Source: CAVRXT01 sp049644285
GTDB taxonomy: Bacteria; Acidobacteriota; Terriglobia; Acidiferrales; UBA7541
Direction of reading: 5' to 3'
NCBI GenBank assembly: GCA_049644285.1
Contig: JBARRP010000183.1
Location: forward strand, 1-41,792
Length of the DNA: 41,792 nt
Shown here: positions 22,987 through 31,844 of the stretch, in pieces
Numbering within the stretch: position 1 is the stretch's first letter
Layout: each line of letters opens with the position of its first letter
Program-made: the position numbers and the translations under genes
Notes under the pieces: generated by a model
What the model was told of the DNA's origin: nothing
Seen by the model: only the letters and a program-made list of their open reading frames with translations
Database searches by the model: none

Positions 22987-25900
22987 ATGTTGTTCATCCA
23001 AAAGTTAAGCGTTCTTACTATTTGTGTCGGGCTTTTCACTGCGTCAGCCTTCGCCCAGGGCGGGGCCACCGGCGCGATCAGCGGAACGGTTCAGGACGCG
23101 TCGGGAGGCGTGATAGCAGGCGCCAAAGTTCAGATCGTAAGCGATGCGACAGGGCAGATCATCCGCGAACTGACAACAGATTCTTCGGGATTGTTCACCG
23201 CCACCCTCCTGCCCGTGGGGACGTACTCGATCGAGGTGAGCGCCTCGGGATTTACCAAGACGAGGTTTCCCGGCGTCATCGTGCGGATCACGGAAACCAC
23301 ACGCATGATTGCGTCGCTGGCTGTGACGTCAGTCAAGCAGGAGGTCACGGTTACGGCCGAGGTCGCTGCGGTCGAGACCACGAGCCCGACCACAGGGCAG
23401 GCCCTCAGTGACACCACGATTACCACGCTGCCGCTAGCTACTCGCAATTTTCAGACTCTGCTCACCCTTTCGGCGGGCGCGTCTTCGGACCTCAACAATG
23501 CCTCGCAGTTGGGCCGCGGCCTGGTTTTCATCCACGTTAATGGCGGTCGCGAGGATAACAACAACTATCTGATCGAGGGCATCACAGCGTCCGACTACAC
23601 CATCGGAGAACTGAACAACACGCCTCTCCCCAGTCCCGACGCGATCCAGGAATTTAAGGTCAGCACCAGCCTCTACGATGCCACGCAGGGACGCAACGGC
23701 GGTGGCAACATCAACGCCATCCTGAAAGGCGGTACGTCGAACTATCACTTCGATGCCTGGGAATACTTCCGCAACACGGTTCTCGATGCCAACGATTTCT
23801 TCCTGAATGCAGCCGGCAGTCCCAGGCCGGTGATCAAGCAGAACATCTTTGGCGCCGATGGCGGCGGGCCGGTCGATCCAGGCAAGCGGTTTGGGTTCTT
23901 CTACGTGAATTATCAGGGCACCCGGCAGCGCAGCGGCGATTCTCCAGGCACCTTCATCAACACAACGATCCCGGTGCTCCCGACCGACCGCAGCCCGGCT
24001 AGCATCGTCAACTCCCTCTTTAACGGCCCCAATTGTCAGGGGCTGCCGGCGGGGGCCAATCCTGCGAACGGATTCGCCGGCCTCGATCCGGTGGCGGCAA
24101 AGCTTTTGGCGTTGAAGGGGAACCAGTTCGGCGCGAGCAATGGTGGCTTTCTGATCCCGTCAGTCGCAGGAACTCCCGGGTGCACGAAACTTGCGAGCGG
24201 ACAGGTCGTCCTGAATACTGGCTCGTTTCTCATCAGCGAGCCTGGGAAGTTTACCGACGATCAGTTCACCGGCAACTGGGATAAGGAATTTCGTGGCGGC
24301 AAAGACCGACTATCGGAGCGCTTCTTCTGGTCCGATTCGGAAGTCGATACGCCTTTCGGCGGCGATTCCTTCCAGATTCAGACCGGCGGAGTGCCTTTTC
24401 CGAACAACTTGAATTTCCCGCTGAATACGCCGCTGCACGGACGCTTCGGTAGCATCGCGGAGACGCACGTTTTCAATAATGAGCTGGTCAATGAGTTTCG
24501 CTTCGGAATCAATATCATCAGCACGAAATTCAACAACGTGCCGATTGTCAAAGTGTCGGACCTGGGCATCAATCGGTCCACTAACAATGGCACGCCGGAT
24601 ATCTACCGGCTTGTATTCGGAGCCTTCTCGATTGGACCGTATCCAACCCAGGTGCAATCGGCGCTCTCGGACAGCTTCGTTTGGCTCGACACGCTGAGCT
24701 ACACGCGTAGGTCTCACGCGTTTCGGTTCGGCGGCGAAATCGATCGCAATGCGATCCGCCGCAGCCTTCCGGTGGCCAACAACGGATTGGTGTTCTTTAC
24801 GCCTCCCGTGCTTACGAACTTCACGGACTTTCAGAATTTCTTGTTCGGCTCCGTGTCCTTTGCGAACGTGGGTGGCGGCAACGGCAACCATGACTACCGC
24901 ATTCCGGCTTTTGCCGTCTTCAGCCAGGACGACTATCGCGTTACCAAGACGCTGACGATGAACCTCGGTCTGCGCTTAGAAGAAGTTGGCGCACCCTACG
25001 ACGAGCTTTGTCATCTCGGCAATGAGAACCCCCGAATAGCGAACGTAAACGGCCAGCCGTTCTTCTGGCCGAGTTGTGTGGACCGGTTCAATCTCCAAGG
25101 GCTTGTCGGGACTGCTTCCCGGTCCACCCTGCTCAACAACTGGGCCACGGTTTGGGAGCCGCGCATCGGTTTCGCCTACGATTTGTTCGGCCACCACACC
25201 ACCTCCATCCGGGCGGGCTACGGCATTTACAGCGTGCGCGAAGACCTGGGCGCCGTGGATAACCTGTCTTTCACATCTCCGTTCTTTCCCACGGCCGTGC
25301 CGGCGGCTACAGCTCCTGGGACAATGACCTGCCTCTTCTTCCAGGGGCAGAATTGCAACAACGCACCATTGATGCCGCCGATGGGCGTCATTAGTAGCCA
25401 ATTCGTGCCGCAGCCGTCGGTTCTGACCGCGCCTGCATTTCCGGCGAACTGCAAATTGGGGAACGGCGCAGCCGGTGCCGGGCAACAATGCGGTCCTAAT
25501 TTTTCCGGGACGGTGATCAACTTGTTTGGCCTTGTTGTTCCACAGCACTGGGATGTGGGGACCACTCAACAGTGGAACCTGACGGTGCAGCGCGAGCTGG
25601 GAAAGAATTGGTTTCTCGAAGTCGGGTATGTGGGTACCAAGGGTACCCATCTCCGCGCCACTTTCGATCGTGGTGAGGCGAAATTGGTCCTCCCCAACGA
25701 TCCCAGCACCTTTGTCACAGTGCCGGTGGCCGGTGGGACGCCGGTGACGATCAAGGACAGCACGACATTAAACATCAACGCGCGATCGCCTTTTCTGGGG
25801 ATAAGTCCCCTGGCGTACGAGGAGTTCGCCGGGGTTTCCGACTCCCATTACAATGCCTTCCAACTGACGGTTGCGCATCACTTTTCAAAGGGGCTGTACT

Positions 25901-26613
25901 TCCAAGGCGCCTACACGTATGCCAATTCGATTGACGACGTCTCGAACGCCACCGTGGCCTTCGATACCCGCTTCAATGATCAGAATAATCCTCGAGACTC
26001 AAGAGGTCTCTCCGATTTCAATCGCAAGCACCGTTTTGTCTCCAGCGGCGTTTACCAACTGCCCTTCTTCGCTCATGCCCAGGGCTTGACGGGTCGCGCG
26101 CTGGGCGGCTGGGAGGTCAGCGGGGTACTTACGCTGCAATCGGGCCTGCCGTTCACAGTGGTGGATTCGGCGGGAGGGAGCGCGTTCGGCTTGAGCAGCA
26201 CTGGGCTCGCCACACCGATGTTCGCCTCCGGGTCCAGCTGCGCCAACGCCCCTACCACTGGTGGGGTGGAGAAGCGCCTGGGCGCCTGGGTCAATATCAA
26301 TGCCTATGTCCCGGACCCGCATGTGCCGCTATCAACGGGGGGTTTTTCGGACGCCACGCTCTTTGGCAACGCTCCTCGCAACTGCATTATCGGGCCGCCG
26401 CAGAAAAACATCGACTTCACGCTCGGGAAGACGTTCAAGCTGACCGAACGGCAGAGCCTCCGCTTCCGGACAGATTTTTTCAACCTGACGAATCATCCAT
26501 CGTTCGCCAACCCGTCGGCGACCGATATCGAGAGCCCGAGCTCGTTTACCGGGATCACTTCGGTCGTTGGGACTCCCCGGGTGATCCAGTTCTCTTTGAA
26601 GTGGTCCTATTGA
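22987..26613 (+). CDS. Oar-like TonB-dependent receptor with carboxypeptidase-regulatory domain
   Basis: 1208 residues. Signal peptide 1-24 (LSVLTICVGLFTASAFAQ). Residues about 27-110 form a carboxypeptidase-D regulatory-like beta sandwich (GAISGTVQDASGGVIAGAKV, then LLPVGTYSIEVSASGFTKTR). A plug domain follows (LPLATRNFQTLLTLSAGAS, then NYLIEGITASDY). The rest is a large barrel ending in VIQFSLKWSY with a C-terminal aromatic residue, as outer-membrane barrels need for BAM recognition. This architecture is greatly expanded in Acidobacteriota and in the Oar proteins of myxobacteria, where it serves uptake or secretion of large molecules; the ligand is unknown. No SusD-like partner is next to it. 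The ATG is preceded by GGGGTGGGG. Confidence 0.88.
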   Translation: MLFIQKLSVLTICVGLFTASAFAQGGATGAISGTVQDASGGVIAGAKVQIVSDATGQIIRELTTDSSGLFTATLLPVGTYSIEVSASGFTKTRFPGVIVRITETTRMIASLAVTSVKQEVTVTAEVAAVETTSPTTGQALSDTTITTLPLATRNFQTLLTLSAGASSDLNNASQLGRGLVFIHVNGGREDNNNYLIEGITASDYTIGELNNTPLPSPDAIQEFKVSTSLYDATQGRNGGGNINAILKGGTSNYHFDAWEYFRNTVLDANDFFLNAAGSPRPVIKQNIFGADGGGPVDPGKRFGFFYVNYQGTRQRSGDSPGTFINTTIPVLPTDRSPASIVNSLFNGPNCQGLPAGANPANGFAGLDPVAAKLLALKGNQFGASNGGFLIPSVAGTPGCTKLASGQVVLNTGSFLISEPGKFTDDQFTGNWDKEFRGGKDRLSERFFWSDSEVDTPFGGDSFQIQTGGVPFPNNLNFPLNTPLHGRFGSIAETHVFNNELVNEFRFGINIISTKFNNVPIVKVSDLGINRSTNNGTPDIYRLVFGAFSIGPYPTQVQSALSDSFVWLDTLSYTRRSHAFRFGGEIDRNAIRRSLPVANNGLVFFTPPVLTNFTDFQNFLFGSVSFANVGGGNGNHDYRIPAFAVFSQDDYRVTKTLTMNLGLRLEEVGAPYDELCHLGNENPRIANVNGQPFFWPSCVDRFNLQGLVGTASRSTLLNNWATVWEPRIGFAYDLFGHHTTSIRAGYGIYSVREDLGAVDNLSFTSPFFPTAVPAATAPGTMTCLFFQGQNCNNAPLMPPMGVISSQFVPQPSVLTAPAFPANCKLGNGAAGAGQQCGPNFSGTVINLFGLVVPQHWDVGTTQQWNLTVQRELGKNWFLEVGYVGTKGTHLRATFDRGEAKLVLPNDPSTFVTVPVAGGTPVTIKDSTTLNINARSPFLGISPLAYEEFAGVSDSHYNAFQLTVAHHFSKGLYFQGAYTYANSIDDVSNATVAFDTRFNDQNNPRDSRGLSDFNRKHRFVSSGVYQLPFFAHAQGLTGRALGGWEVSGVLTLQSGLPFTVVDSAGGSAFGLSSTGLATPMFASGSSCANAPTTGGVEKRLGAWVNINAYVPDPHVPLSTGGFSDATLFGNAPRNCIIGPPQKNIDFTLGKTFKLTERQSLRFRTDFFNLTNHPSFANPSATDIESPSSFTGITSVVGTPRVIQFSLKWSY

Positions 26614-26730
26614 CGCAAGCATGGAAGCAGGTCGGACGAAAGTCTTGGGCGTAGGGATGATTGTTATTGTAATCGCGCGGCGAAATTCTGCGCTGGGTGG
26701 AAGTCATTGTAAATAATTCGTAGAAGGAAG

Positions 26731-26807
26731 TGGCGCGCCCGGAGGGGTTCGAACCCCCGACCCTCTGCTTCGAAGGCAGATGCTCTATCCAGCTGAGCTA
26801 CGGGCGC
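26731..26807 (-). tRNA. tRNA-Arg (anticodon UCG)
   Basis: A complete 77-nt cloverleaf on the minus strand. The acceptor stem GCGCCCG pairs with CGGGCGC, the D-arm contains AGCTCAGCTGGATAGAGC, the anticodon arm is TCTGC-CTTCGAA-GCAGA giving anticodon TCG (reads CGA/CGG), and the T-arm is GGGGG-TTCGAAC-CCCTC with one G-T pair. G73 and a genomically encoded CCA complete it. No integrase or attachment-site duplication is beside it. Confidence 0.96.
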
Positions 26808-26832
26808 GCGGCCGGAGCAATTCTTATCAAGC

Positions 26833-27996
26833 TTAAGATGAGTTTACCAGAGCTCGTTCGACTCGGTGTCGCAAACCTTGAAGCCGGGTGACGGGCTCGT
26901 TCGAAAACACCAAGCGCACGTAGCAATCGCTGCGCGCGGTTCCCCAATTCTTCATCGGAGTTGCCGCAATCTGACCTCGGCTCATCAGGCGTTCGCTTGC
27001 CTGCTCGCTTTTCCAACCCATATGTTGCACGTCGAGCAGCATGGACCAGCCGCCACTGCATGGGAGCAGCGGCATTGACTCTAGCTCCTCGCAGATACAA
27101 TTCCGGCGCGCTTGCCACTCCGCGACGGCGGCGCAGAAAGAAGCTTCGCCGTCGCGTATCGCAGCGGCTGCTGCACGCTGGGCAATTCCGACCTGGCAGA
27201 CGACATTGGAGATGGACACAAGCCCAATGTCACGCACCGCTTCTCCCGGGCCGACGACCCATCCGACTCGCCAACCGATCATGCGCTGTTCCTTGGATGC
27301 TGACCCAACCGTGATCGTTCTCGGCTCCATGCCGTCGAGCGAAGCGGGATGGATATGCTCCATGCCGTCATACAGGATTCGCTCCATGGCAGCATCGTAA
27401 ATGAGCCAGGCATCGGCAGCCTTGCAGGCTTCGGCGACCGCTTGCCATTCTTCGCGGTTCAGCACGGCGCCGGACGGCATCGAAGGACTCATCATCAGAA
27501 ACGCCCGCGTCCTGCTCGTGATCGAGCGACGCAGAGCGTCGAGATCGAGTTGCCATCGGGAATCGGCGGAATGCAAGGGGACAAATACCGGTACGCCACC
27601 CGCGATTCGCACACGATTCACGAGGCCGACGTAGATCGGGTCGGCCATTATGACTTCGTCGCCTGGGTTCAGCAGCGCTAGAAGCGTGTTCAGAATTCCA
27701 TTGCAGCCGCCAGCGGTGACGATGCATTGGCGCTCCCAGTCGTAGTCCACGCCGGCCAGCGCGGACACGTGGTCTGCCGCTGCTTTCCGTAGCTCGTCCG
27801 CGCCGAAAAAAGGCAGGTAGCTGTTGGCGCGGTCGGAGTCAATCTCCTGCCGTGAAAGCGCGAGCGCAGCTTCAGGCGGGCGAAGATCGGTGTCCAGGTT
27901 CTCGAGACGAAGCACATCCGAGGCAGCGGCGTTCGCCATCCTGGCGGCTTCGTCCACGCCGATCCCGACAACATTCCGAATGCGCTCAACGCTCAT
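26833..27996 (-). CDS. PLP-dependent aminotransferase, class I/II
   Basis: 387 residues from ATG 27996. Fold type I layout: LPFFGADELRKAAADHVSAL, TAGGCNGILNTLLALLNPGD, DPIYVGLVNRV, MSPSMPSGAVLNREEW (the usual NPxNPTG block replaced by SPSMPSG), IYDAAMERILYDG (PLP-binding Asp), GSASKEQRMIGWRVGWVVGP with the Schiff-base Lys, and a C-terminal YVRLVFSNEP with the substrate carboxylate Arg. Amino-donor and product cannot be predicted; relatives act on aspartate, aromatic amino acids or alanine. The frame extends to 28062, but ATG 27996 suits the family better. The gene reads toward the tRNA and ends 25 nt from it. Confidence 0.85.
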   Translation of the reverse strand: MSVERIRNVVGIGVDEAARMANAAASDVLRLENLDTDLRPPEAALALSRQEIDSDRANSYLPFFGADELRKAAADHVSALAGVDYDWERQCIVTAGGCNGILNTLLALLNPGDEVIMADPIYVGLVNRVRIAGGVPVFVPLHSADSRWQLDLDALRRSITSRTRAFLMMSPSMPSGAVLNREEWQAVAEACKAADAWLIYDAAMERILYDGMEHIHPASLDGMEPRTITVGSASKEQRMIGWRVGWVVGPGEAVRDIGLVSISNVVCQVGIAQRAAAAAIRDGEASFCAAVAEWQARRNCICEELESMPLLPCSGGWSMLLDVQHMGWKSEQASERLMSRGQIAATPMKNWGTARSDCYVRLVFSNEPVTRLQGLRHRVERALVNSS

Positions 27997-28126
27997 GCGC
28001 GAGGCCCTCGAAGGTACCGGCGGTATTATGCAACGGTGCGGCGGGTTCAGGGTTATCGACATGGGGCGAAGGAAAGGGCACTGAGCGGGAATGCCGGCTT
28101 GCCTGAGGTTGCCGCAATGCTGTTAC

Positions 28127-29149
28127 TTAGTCCGGAGGGAGCGCCACGAGTTGAAGAGGATTGACCCTTGCCTCGTTTACAACCAAGCCCCAATGGAGGT
28201 GCGGTCCGGTGACGCGTCCGGTGGCGCCCACCTTTCCCAGAAGCGCACCGGCCTCGACTAGATCCCCTACTGCGACGGCAATCGAGTCAAGGTGTCCGTA
28301 TAACGTGTAAAGCCCCAAGCCGTGGTCGAGAACGACGGTGTTACCGGAAAAGTACAACGGCTCTGCGAGGACCACGCGTGCGCGTTGCGTGGCGCGCACA
28401 GGCGTGCCCGTCACTGCGGGAATATCGACTCCGCTGTGAGGCGACCCGGGTTGACCGTTGAGCACCCGACGGCGGCCGAAATTGCGTGCTGTCTGGACAG
28501 CGTCCAGCGGTAACCGGAACTTGCCCTGCCATAAGCGTTCAGGCGTCACGCTGGCGTATATTTCGCGCAGCCGCTGGGTCTCTTGTTTGGCACGCTCGAG
28601 GTCTTTGGGGCTCGGTTCGACGAATTGCTGTGCCACGCGCAGCCGCTCGATTGCGAACCGCCCAGCCTTTATGGACACAACCGCGCTGCAGCTTAGCGGA
28701 TGCCCGCCCTGTAGTTGGCCGGCGAGTGTAAGGTCGTATCGTCCGGCTGGGCGTTCGAGGTCAATGCCTAGCAGAGCTCGGCGCACAGCGTCGTGGCTGT
28801 CGTCCGCCCAAAATGGCAGCGTGTGACCAGCCCATTCGGCTTTGAGGTCAGCAAGAGGAGAGCCGCTGCGGACCTCCACCTCCAGCAAGCCGCCTTGAGA
28901 AGACTCTGACGAGCTGAGCCGCAATCGAACGCCATCCCCGCAATCGCGCGAATTCGCGACGCGTCGTTTGGGTGACGGTTGCGAGCTCGTTCCAGGTGAG
29001 GTTTGCGGCGAACGAGCGTAGCCTGGCACCGAGGAGAAAATGAGGCACACAACCCCGACCGCTGACACACAAGGGATGGGGGACTCGCGCCGCAGCGTCT
29101 GTCCGAACCTGCTGATGATTCGCGCGCGGAAGCATGTGGTCAGTCGCAT
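28127..29149 (-). CDS. M23-family (LytM) metallopeptidase, exported
   Basis: About 340 residues from ATG 29149. A hydrophobic segment VSAVGVVCLIFSSVPGYA after a long basic N-terminus indicates export. The middle (about 75-200) is a beta-rich domain of unknown type. The C-terminal peptidase domain has the zinc ligands in GSPHSGVDIPA (His and Asp) and the HLHWGL motif, with YTLYGHLDSIAVAVGDLVEA between, so it looks catalytically competent. It should cut peptide cross-links or tails in cell-wall peptidoglycan, or activate amidases. The upstream extension to 29251 is not family-like. It is divergent from the di-heme gene, with 243 nt between the starts. Confidence 0.85.
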   Translation of the reverse strand: MRLTTCFRARIISRFGQTLRRESPIPCVSAVGVVCLIFSSVPGYARSPQTSPGTSSQPSPKRRVANSRDCGDGVRLRLSSSESSQGGLLEVEVRSGSPLADLKAEWAGHTLPFWADDSHDAVRRALLGIDLERPAGRYDLTLAGQLQGGHPLSCSAVVSIKAGRFAIERLRVAQQFVEPSPKDLERAKQETQRLREIYASVTPERLWQGKFRLPLDAVQTARNFGRRRVLNGQPGSPHSGVDIPAVTGTPVRATQRARVVLAEPLYFSGNTVVLDHGLGLYTLYGHLDSIAVAVGDLVEAGALLGKVGATGRVTGPHLHWGLVVNEARVNPLQLVALPPD

Positions 29150-29392
29150 GGCGGCTACGAGCGAGTCCGATCCGAATATACGATAGAAAACTAGTCTCGG
29201 TCGGAGGTATTCCAGTCCAAGTAACGCAATCTGCAAGCCTCGGAGGAGCAACTGAAAGGGCTCAAATTGCGCCTCCTGGTGCAGAGGTCGCTCGACCCGC
29301 TTGGCTTTAAGCGAGTTGACGCCGGTCGGATGGCCGGCGTATGTTCGGCTCTCGGACAGAAGGGAGCGCTGTTTACCGCCAAGATAGCTGCT

Positions 29393-30541
29393 ATGTGGAA
29401 TTCACGAAGGACTTCAAGAACATTCGCCGCTTTGATCGGCGCGACGCTTCTTGCAACTCCGTGGCTCTCATTCGCGCAGGAAGGGGACCCCAGGAAGGGT
29501 TCAGTTTGCCCGCTCTCCGATTCCCAAACGCAAAATTCCATTGCGGCCTTCGCGAAGATGTATCCCACGTTCATGAAGCCACGCTGTGTGAACTGCCACG
29601 GGGCAATCGATCCTTTTGCGCCAGGGACGCTTCATGGCGGTCCCAGAGTAGGCCAGCAAGCCGCGGGGAGTGACTGCAGCATATGCCATAGCAACCTCCC
29701 GCCGCAGGAGAAGGGCAAAGCCGAGTGGCGTGTACCCGATGCAGACTTCTTGTTCCAGGGAAGGAGCGCGACGACTCTGTGCAAACAGATGAAGCGTTCG
29801 TTTTCTAAGGCGGAGAACTTCGTACTGCACATCCTGAATGACAACGGAAACACCAATTTCAACGGCGTGGCTTTTCTAGGCACGCGAGGCCTCAACGAGC
29901 TCGGTCAATCCCTGGTCGAGCCTTCTTACGTGCCTCAACCCCCCGAGGGCATCACTCTTGACGAATTTCTCCAACAGTCCCAGGAGTGGGTTGCTGCGAT
30001 GGGCGGCGAGTTCAAGGGAGATTTCAACTGCGGATGCGAGCCGGTGCACTACGCGATTCGAGTTCAATATATTGCCCAGATACAAATGGGAACTCTCCTT
30101 CAAACCATGGCTAACATGGGCCCCGTCGACATTCCCATTACCTTTCATGATGACGGCAGCTTTGAGGGACAAGGGATACTACCATTCTCGGCAAAGGGTT
30201 CCGCACGGGCTGGGCCCCGTGCCTGTAATGGACAAAGCCAAGGCGCGATGATGATCAAGGTGTCGGGTAATGCCATCGAGGACTTCAAGAATAAACACAT
30301 GCATATCGAGGTCACGAACCTCACGCCGGAATCGGGTTCAACGGCGGAGCAATGCAATTTTCCGCCTTGGGGAGGCAATTTCCGGCTGATCGGAGGGGAC
30401 AAGGCCACCTTCGGCTTTGATCTAGTCGGCCGCGTCGGAGAAGCGAAGCTGGTTGCTGTGCCGCTTCCGGGGCCCGGAATCAACGCCAGGCTTGGCGTGG
30501 AGGTCGTCGAACTGGGCTCCCAGCCTCCCAATCTGCAGTGA
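29393..30541 (+). CDS. exported di-heme c-type cytochrome-like protein
   Basis: 382 residues from ATG 29393 (TTG and ATG codons further up to 29267 lack a signal-peptide fit). Signal peptide MWNSRRTSRTFAALIGATLL with cleavage near SFAQ. Two haem-c attachment motifs follow close together, CVNCH and CSICH, about 31 residues apart, then LNDNGNTNFNGVAFLGTRGL. A CGCEPVH motif lies in the centre, and the C-terminal half (residues about 215-370) is beta-strand rich with no haem motif. An electron-transfer or redox-sensing role in the periplasm is likely; I cannot name the family of the C-terminal part. It is divergent from the M23 peptidase and convergent with the next gene. Confidence 0.7.
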   Translation: MWNSRRTSRTFAALIGATLLATPWLSFAQEGDPRKGSVCPLSDSQTQNSIAAFAKMYPTFMKPRCVNCHGAIDPFAPGTLHGGPRVGQQAAGSDCSICHSNLPPQEKGKAEWRVPDADFLFQGRSATTLCKQMKRSFSKAENFVLHILNDNGNTNFNGVAFLGTRGLNELGQSLVEPSYVPQPPEGITLDEFLQQSQEWVAAMGGEFKGDFNCGCEPVHYAIRVQYIAQIQMGTLLQTMANMGPVDIPITFHDDGSFEGQGILPFSAKGSARAGPRACNGQSQGAMMIKVSGNAIEDFKNKHMHIEVTNLTPESGSTAEQCNFPPWGGNFRLIGGDKATFGFDLVGRVGEAKLVAVPLPGPGINARLGVEVVELGSQPPNLQ

Positions 30542-30602
30542 CTCTCGTTGCGGCACCTACCAAAATTGCCGGGCAGGTGCGCTGAGGCAGCGATGCCGCT
30601 AC

Positions 30603-31844
30603 TTACTTTTTCTTTTTCTTGGTGGTGTCGTTAGCAGGTGTGCCGGGGACTCTGAAATCCCACACCGAGTAGAAGACCTGTGCAGCGCTGCCAAATCCAG
30701 AACGGACGGGCTTGTGCCCTTTCACCGGCCGGAACACGACCGCATATTCGGCAGGCTCCAATGGCTGCTCGACATGCATGACGTAAAATCCGCGCTCCTC
30801 CTTGTTAAGCCGTACTGGCACGCGCTCTTCAGAAACCCATTCTCCCTCTTCCGGGCCGCCGCCCATCATGGTGTTCCGGCCCATCTTCGACCTTGTCGCG
30901 CCAACCAGGCGGTAGTTATCCTTGGTTTGCACGAGCTTGACGAGGGCAGGCTCGTAGGCATCCGGGTCTACTCCGGGAATCTCGCCGTAACTCAACTCGA
31001 ACGCGGGCGAATCGGCCGGCAAAATCCGGTTCGAATGCAAACCGGGCAATCCCCAAACGTAAGTCATGCTGGGCATGCCCGGACGCATTCCGGGCATGAA
31101 TCCGGAGGCGACCGAGAACGCCGACATAGCCATCATGCCTGCAGGCCCCGCACCCATCGCAGCAAAGCTCAATCCTTCGGTGGCCAAGCTACGCAGCATC
31201 ATCCCGCCCTCGCTCGGCCCGCCCCCCTTGAATTTTGACTGCGCAATTTGTGCCGTAGAAGGCGCGATCTCATGTTTTGCCGGCGGTCCCATGAGAACTA
31301 CACGGGGCATTTGCGCAGGGTCGGCGGAGGGCATCCCCATCATGTTTCCGAAGCCCATGGCGGCGAACTGTGCCTGCATCGATTGCATCTGAGCGAGTTG
31401 CTGCGGTGACATTTTGACGCCCATGTTGGTGGACATCCCGTTGGCCATCTCGGTGCCCGCTTGAGGAGGAGCAGCCGGCGTCTGCGTCGTGTTGGGCGTG
31501 GAATTGTTCGAAGTGCCGATGGAGGCTGCAGGAGTGGCGGGCACCTGCGCCGCGGCGGCGCTCGCGCCACTGCGCTGGCGCTGCTTAGCGTCCAGCATGG
31601 CCTGAAGGACGGCGTTGTGCACGCCGGCATTCTTCAAATTGATCAGGGCCTCGGCCGAAGTGTCGAAGTTCGTGTCACTTACTCCGATGACTTTCACCAG
31701 CGTGTCGTCGTCAAAATGGTTTTGCACCATCTGTACGATGTCCGCGTTCTGCAGAACCTTCTTTTCCTGCTTTTCTTGTGCGGGTAGCAGCAGCGCGTAG
31801 AAGACAGCAAGCACGAGGACGGCGAAGACGAGCTTGATACGCAT
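30603..31844 (-). CDS. exported protein of unknown function with helical repeat domain and Met/Gly-rich linker
   Basis: 413 residues from ATG 31844 (an adjacent GTG at 31847 is an alternative); AGGTGA lies upstream. Signal peptide at 1-23 (MRIKLVFAVLVLAVFYALLL). Residues 30-85 read NADIVQMVQNHFDDDTLVKV with FDTSAEALINLKNAGVHNAV, a helical segment I have seen in many acidobacterial secreted proteins. Then comes a low-complexity Ala/Pro/Asn/Gln/Met region with MGAGPAGMMAMSAF and GMRPGMPS, and a C-terminal beta domain (EYAVVFRPVKGHKP, QVFYSVWDFRVPG). The chain ends in DTTKKKKK, a run of lysines. Function unknown; a cell-surface or periplasmic scaffold is one guess. Confidence 0.65.
   Translation of the reverse strand: MRIKLVFAVLVLAVFYALLLPAQEKQEKKVLQNADIVQMVQNHFDDDTLVKVIGVSDTNFDTSAEALINLKNAGVHNAVLQAMLDAKQRQRSGASAAAAQVPATPAASIGTSNNSTPNTTQTPAAPPQAGTEMANGMSTNMGVKMSPQQLAQMQSMQAQFAAMGFGNMMGMPSADPAQMPRVVLMGPPAKHEIAPSTAQIAQSKFKGGGPSEGGMMLRSLATEGLSFAAMGAGPAGMMAMSAFSVASGFMPGMRPGMPSMTYVWGLPGLHSNRILPADSPAFELSYGEIPGVDPDAYEPALVKLVQTKDNYRLVGATRSKMGRNTMMGGGPEEGEWVSEERVPVRLNKEERGFYVMHVEQPLEPAEYAVVFRPVKGHKPVRSGFGSAAQVFYSVWDFRVPGTPANDTTKKKKK

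Noticed and set aside
26731..26807. tRNA-Arg as an integration site for a genomic island
   Set aside because: No integrase, no repeated tRNA 3' end and no composition change beside it; the neighbours look like ordinary chromosomal genes.
30542..30602. Terminator between the convergent di-heme and Lys-tail genes
   Set aside because: GCACCT and AGGTGC can pair, but the loop is 16 nt and no T-run follows on either strand.
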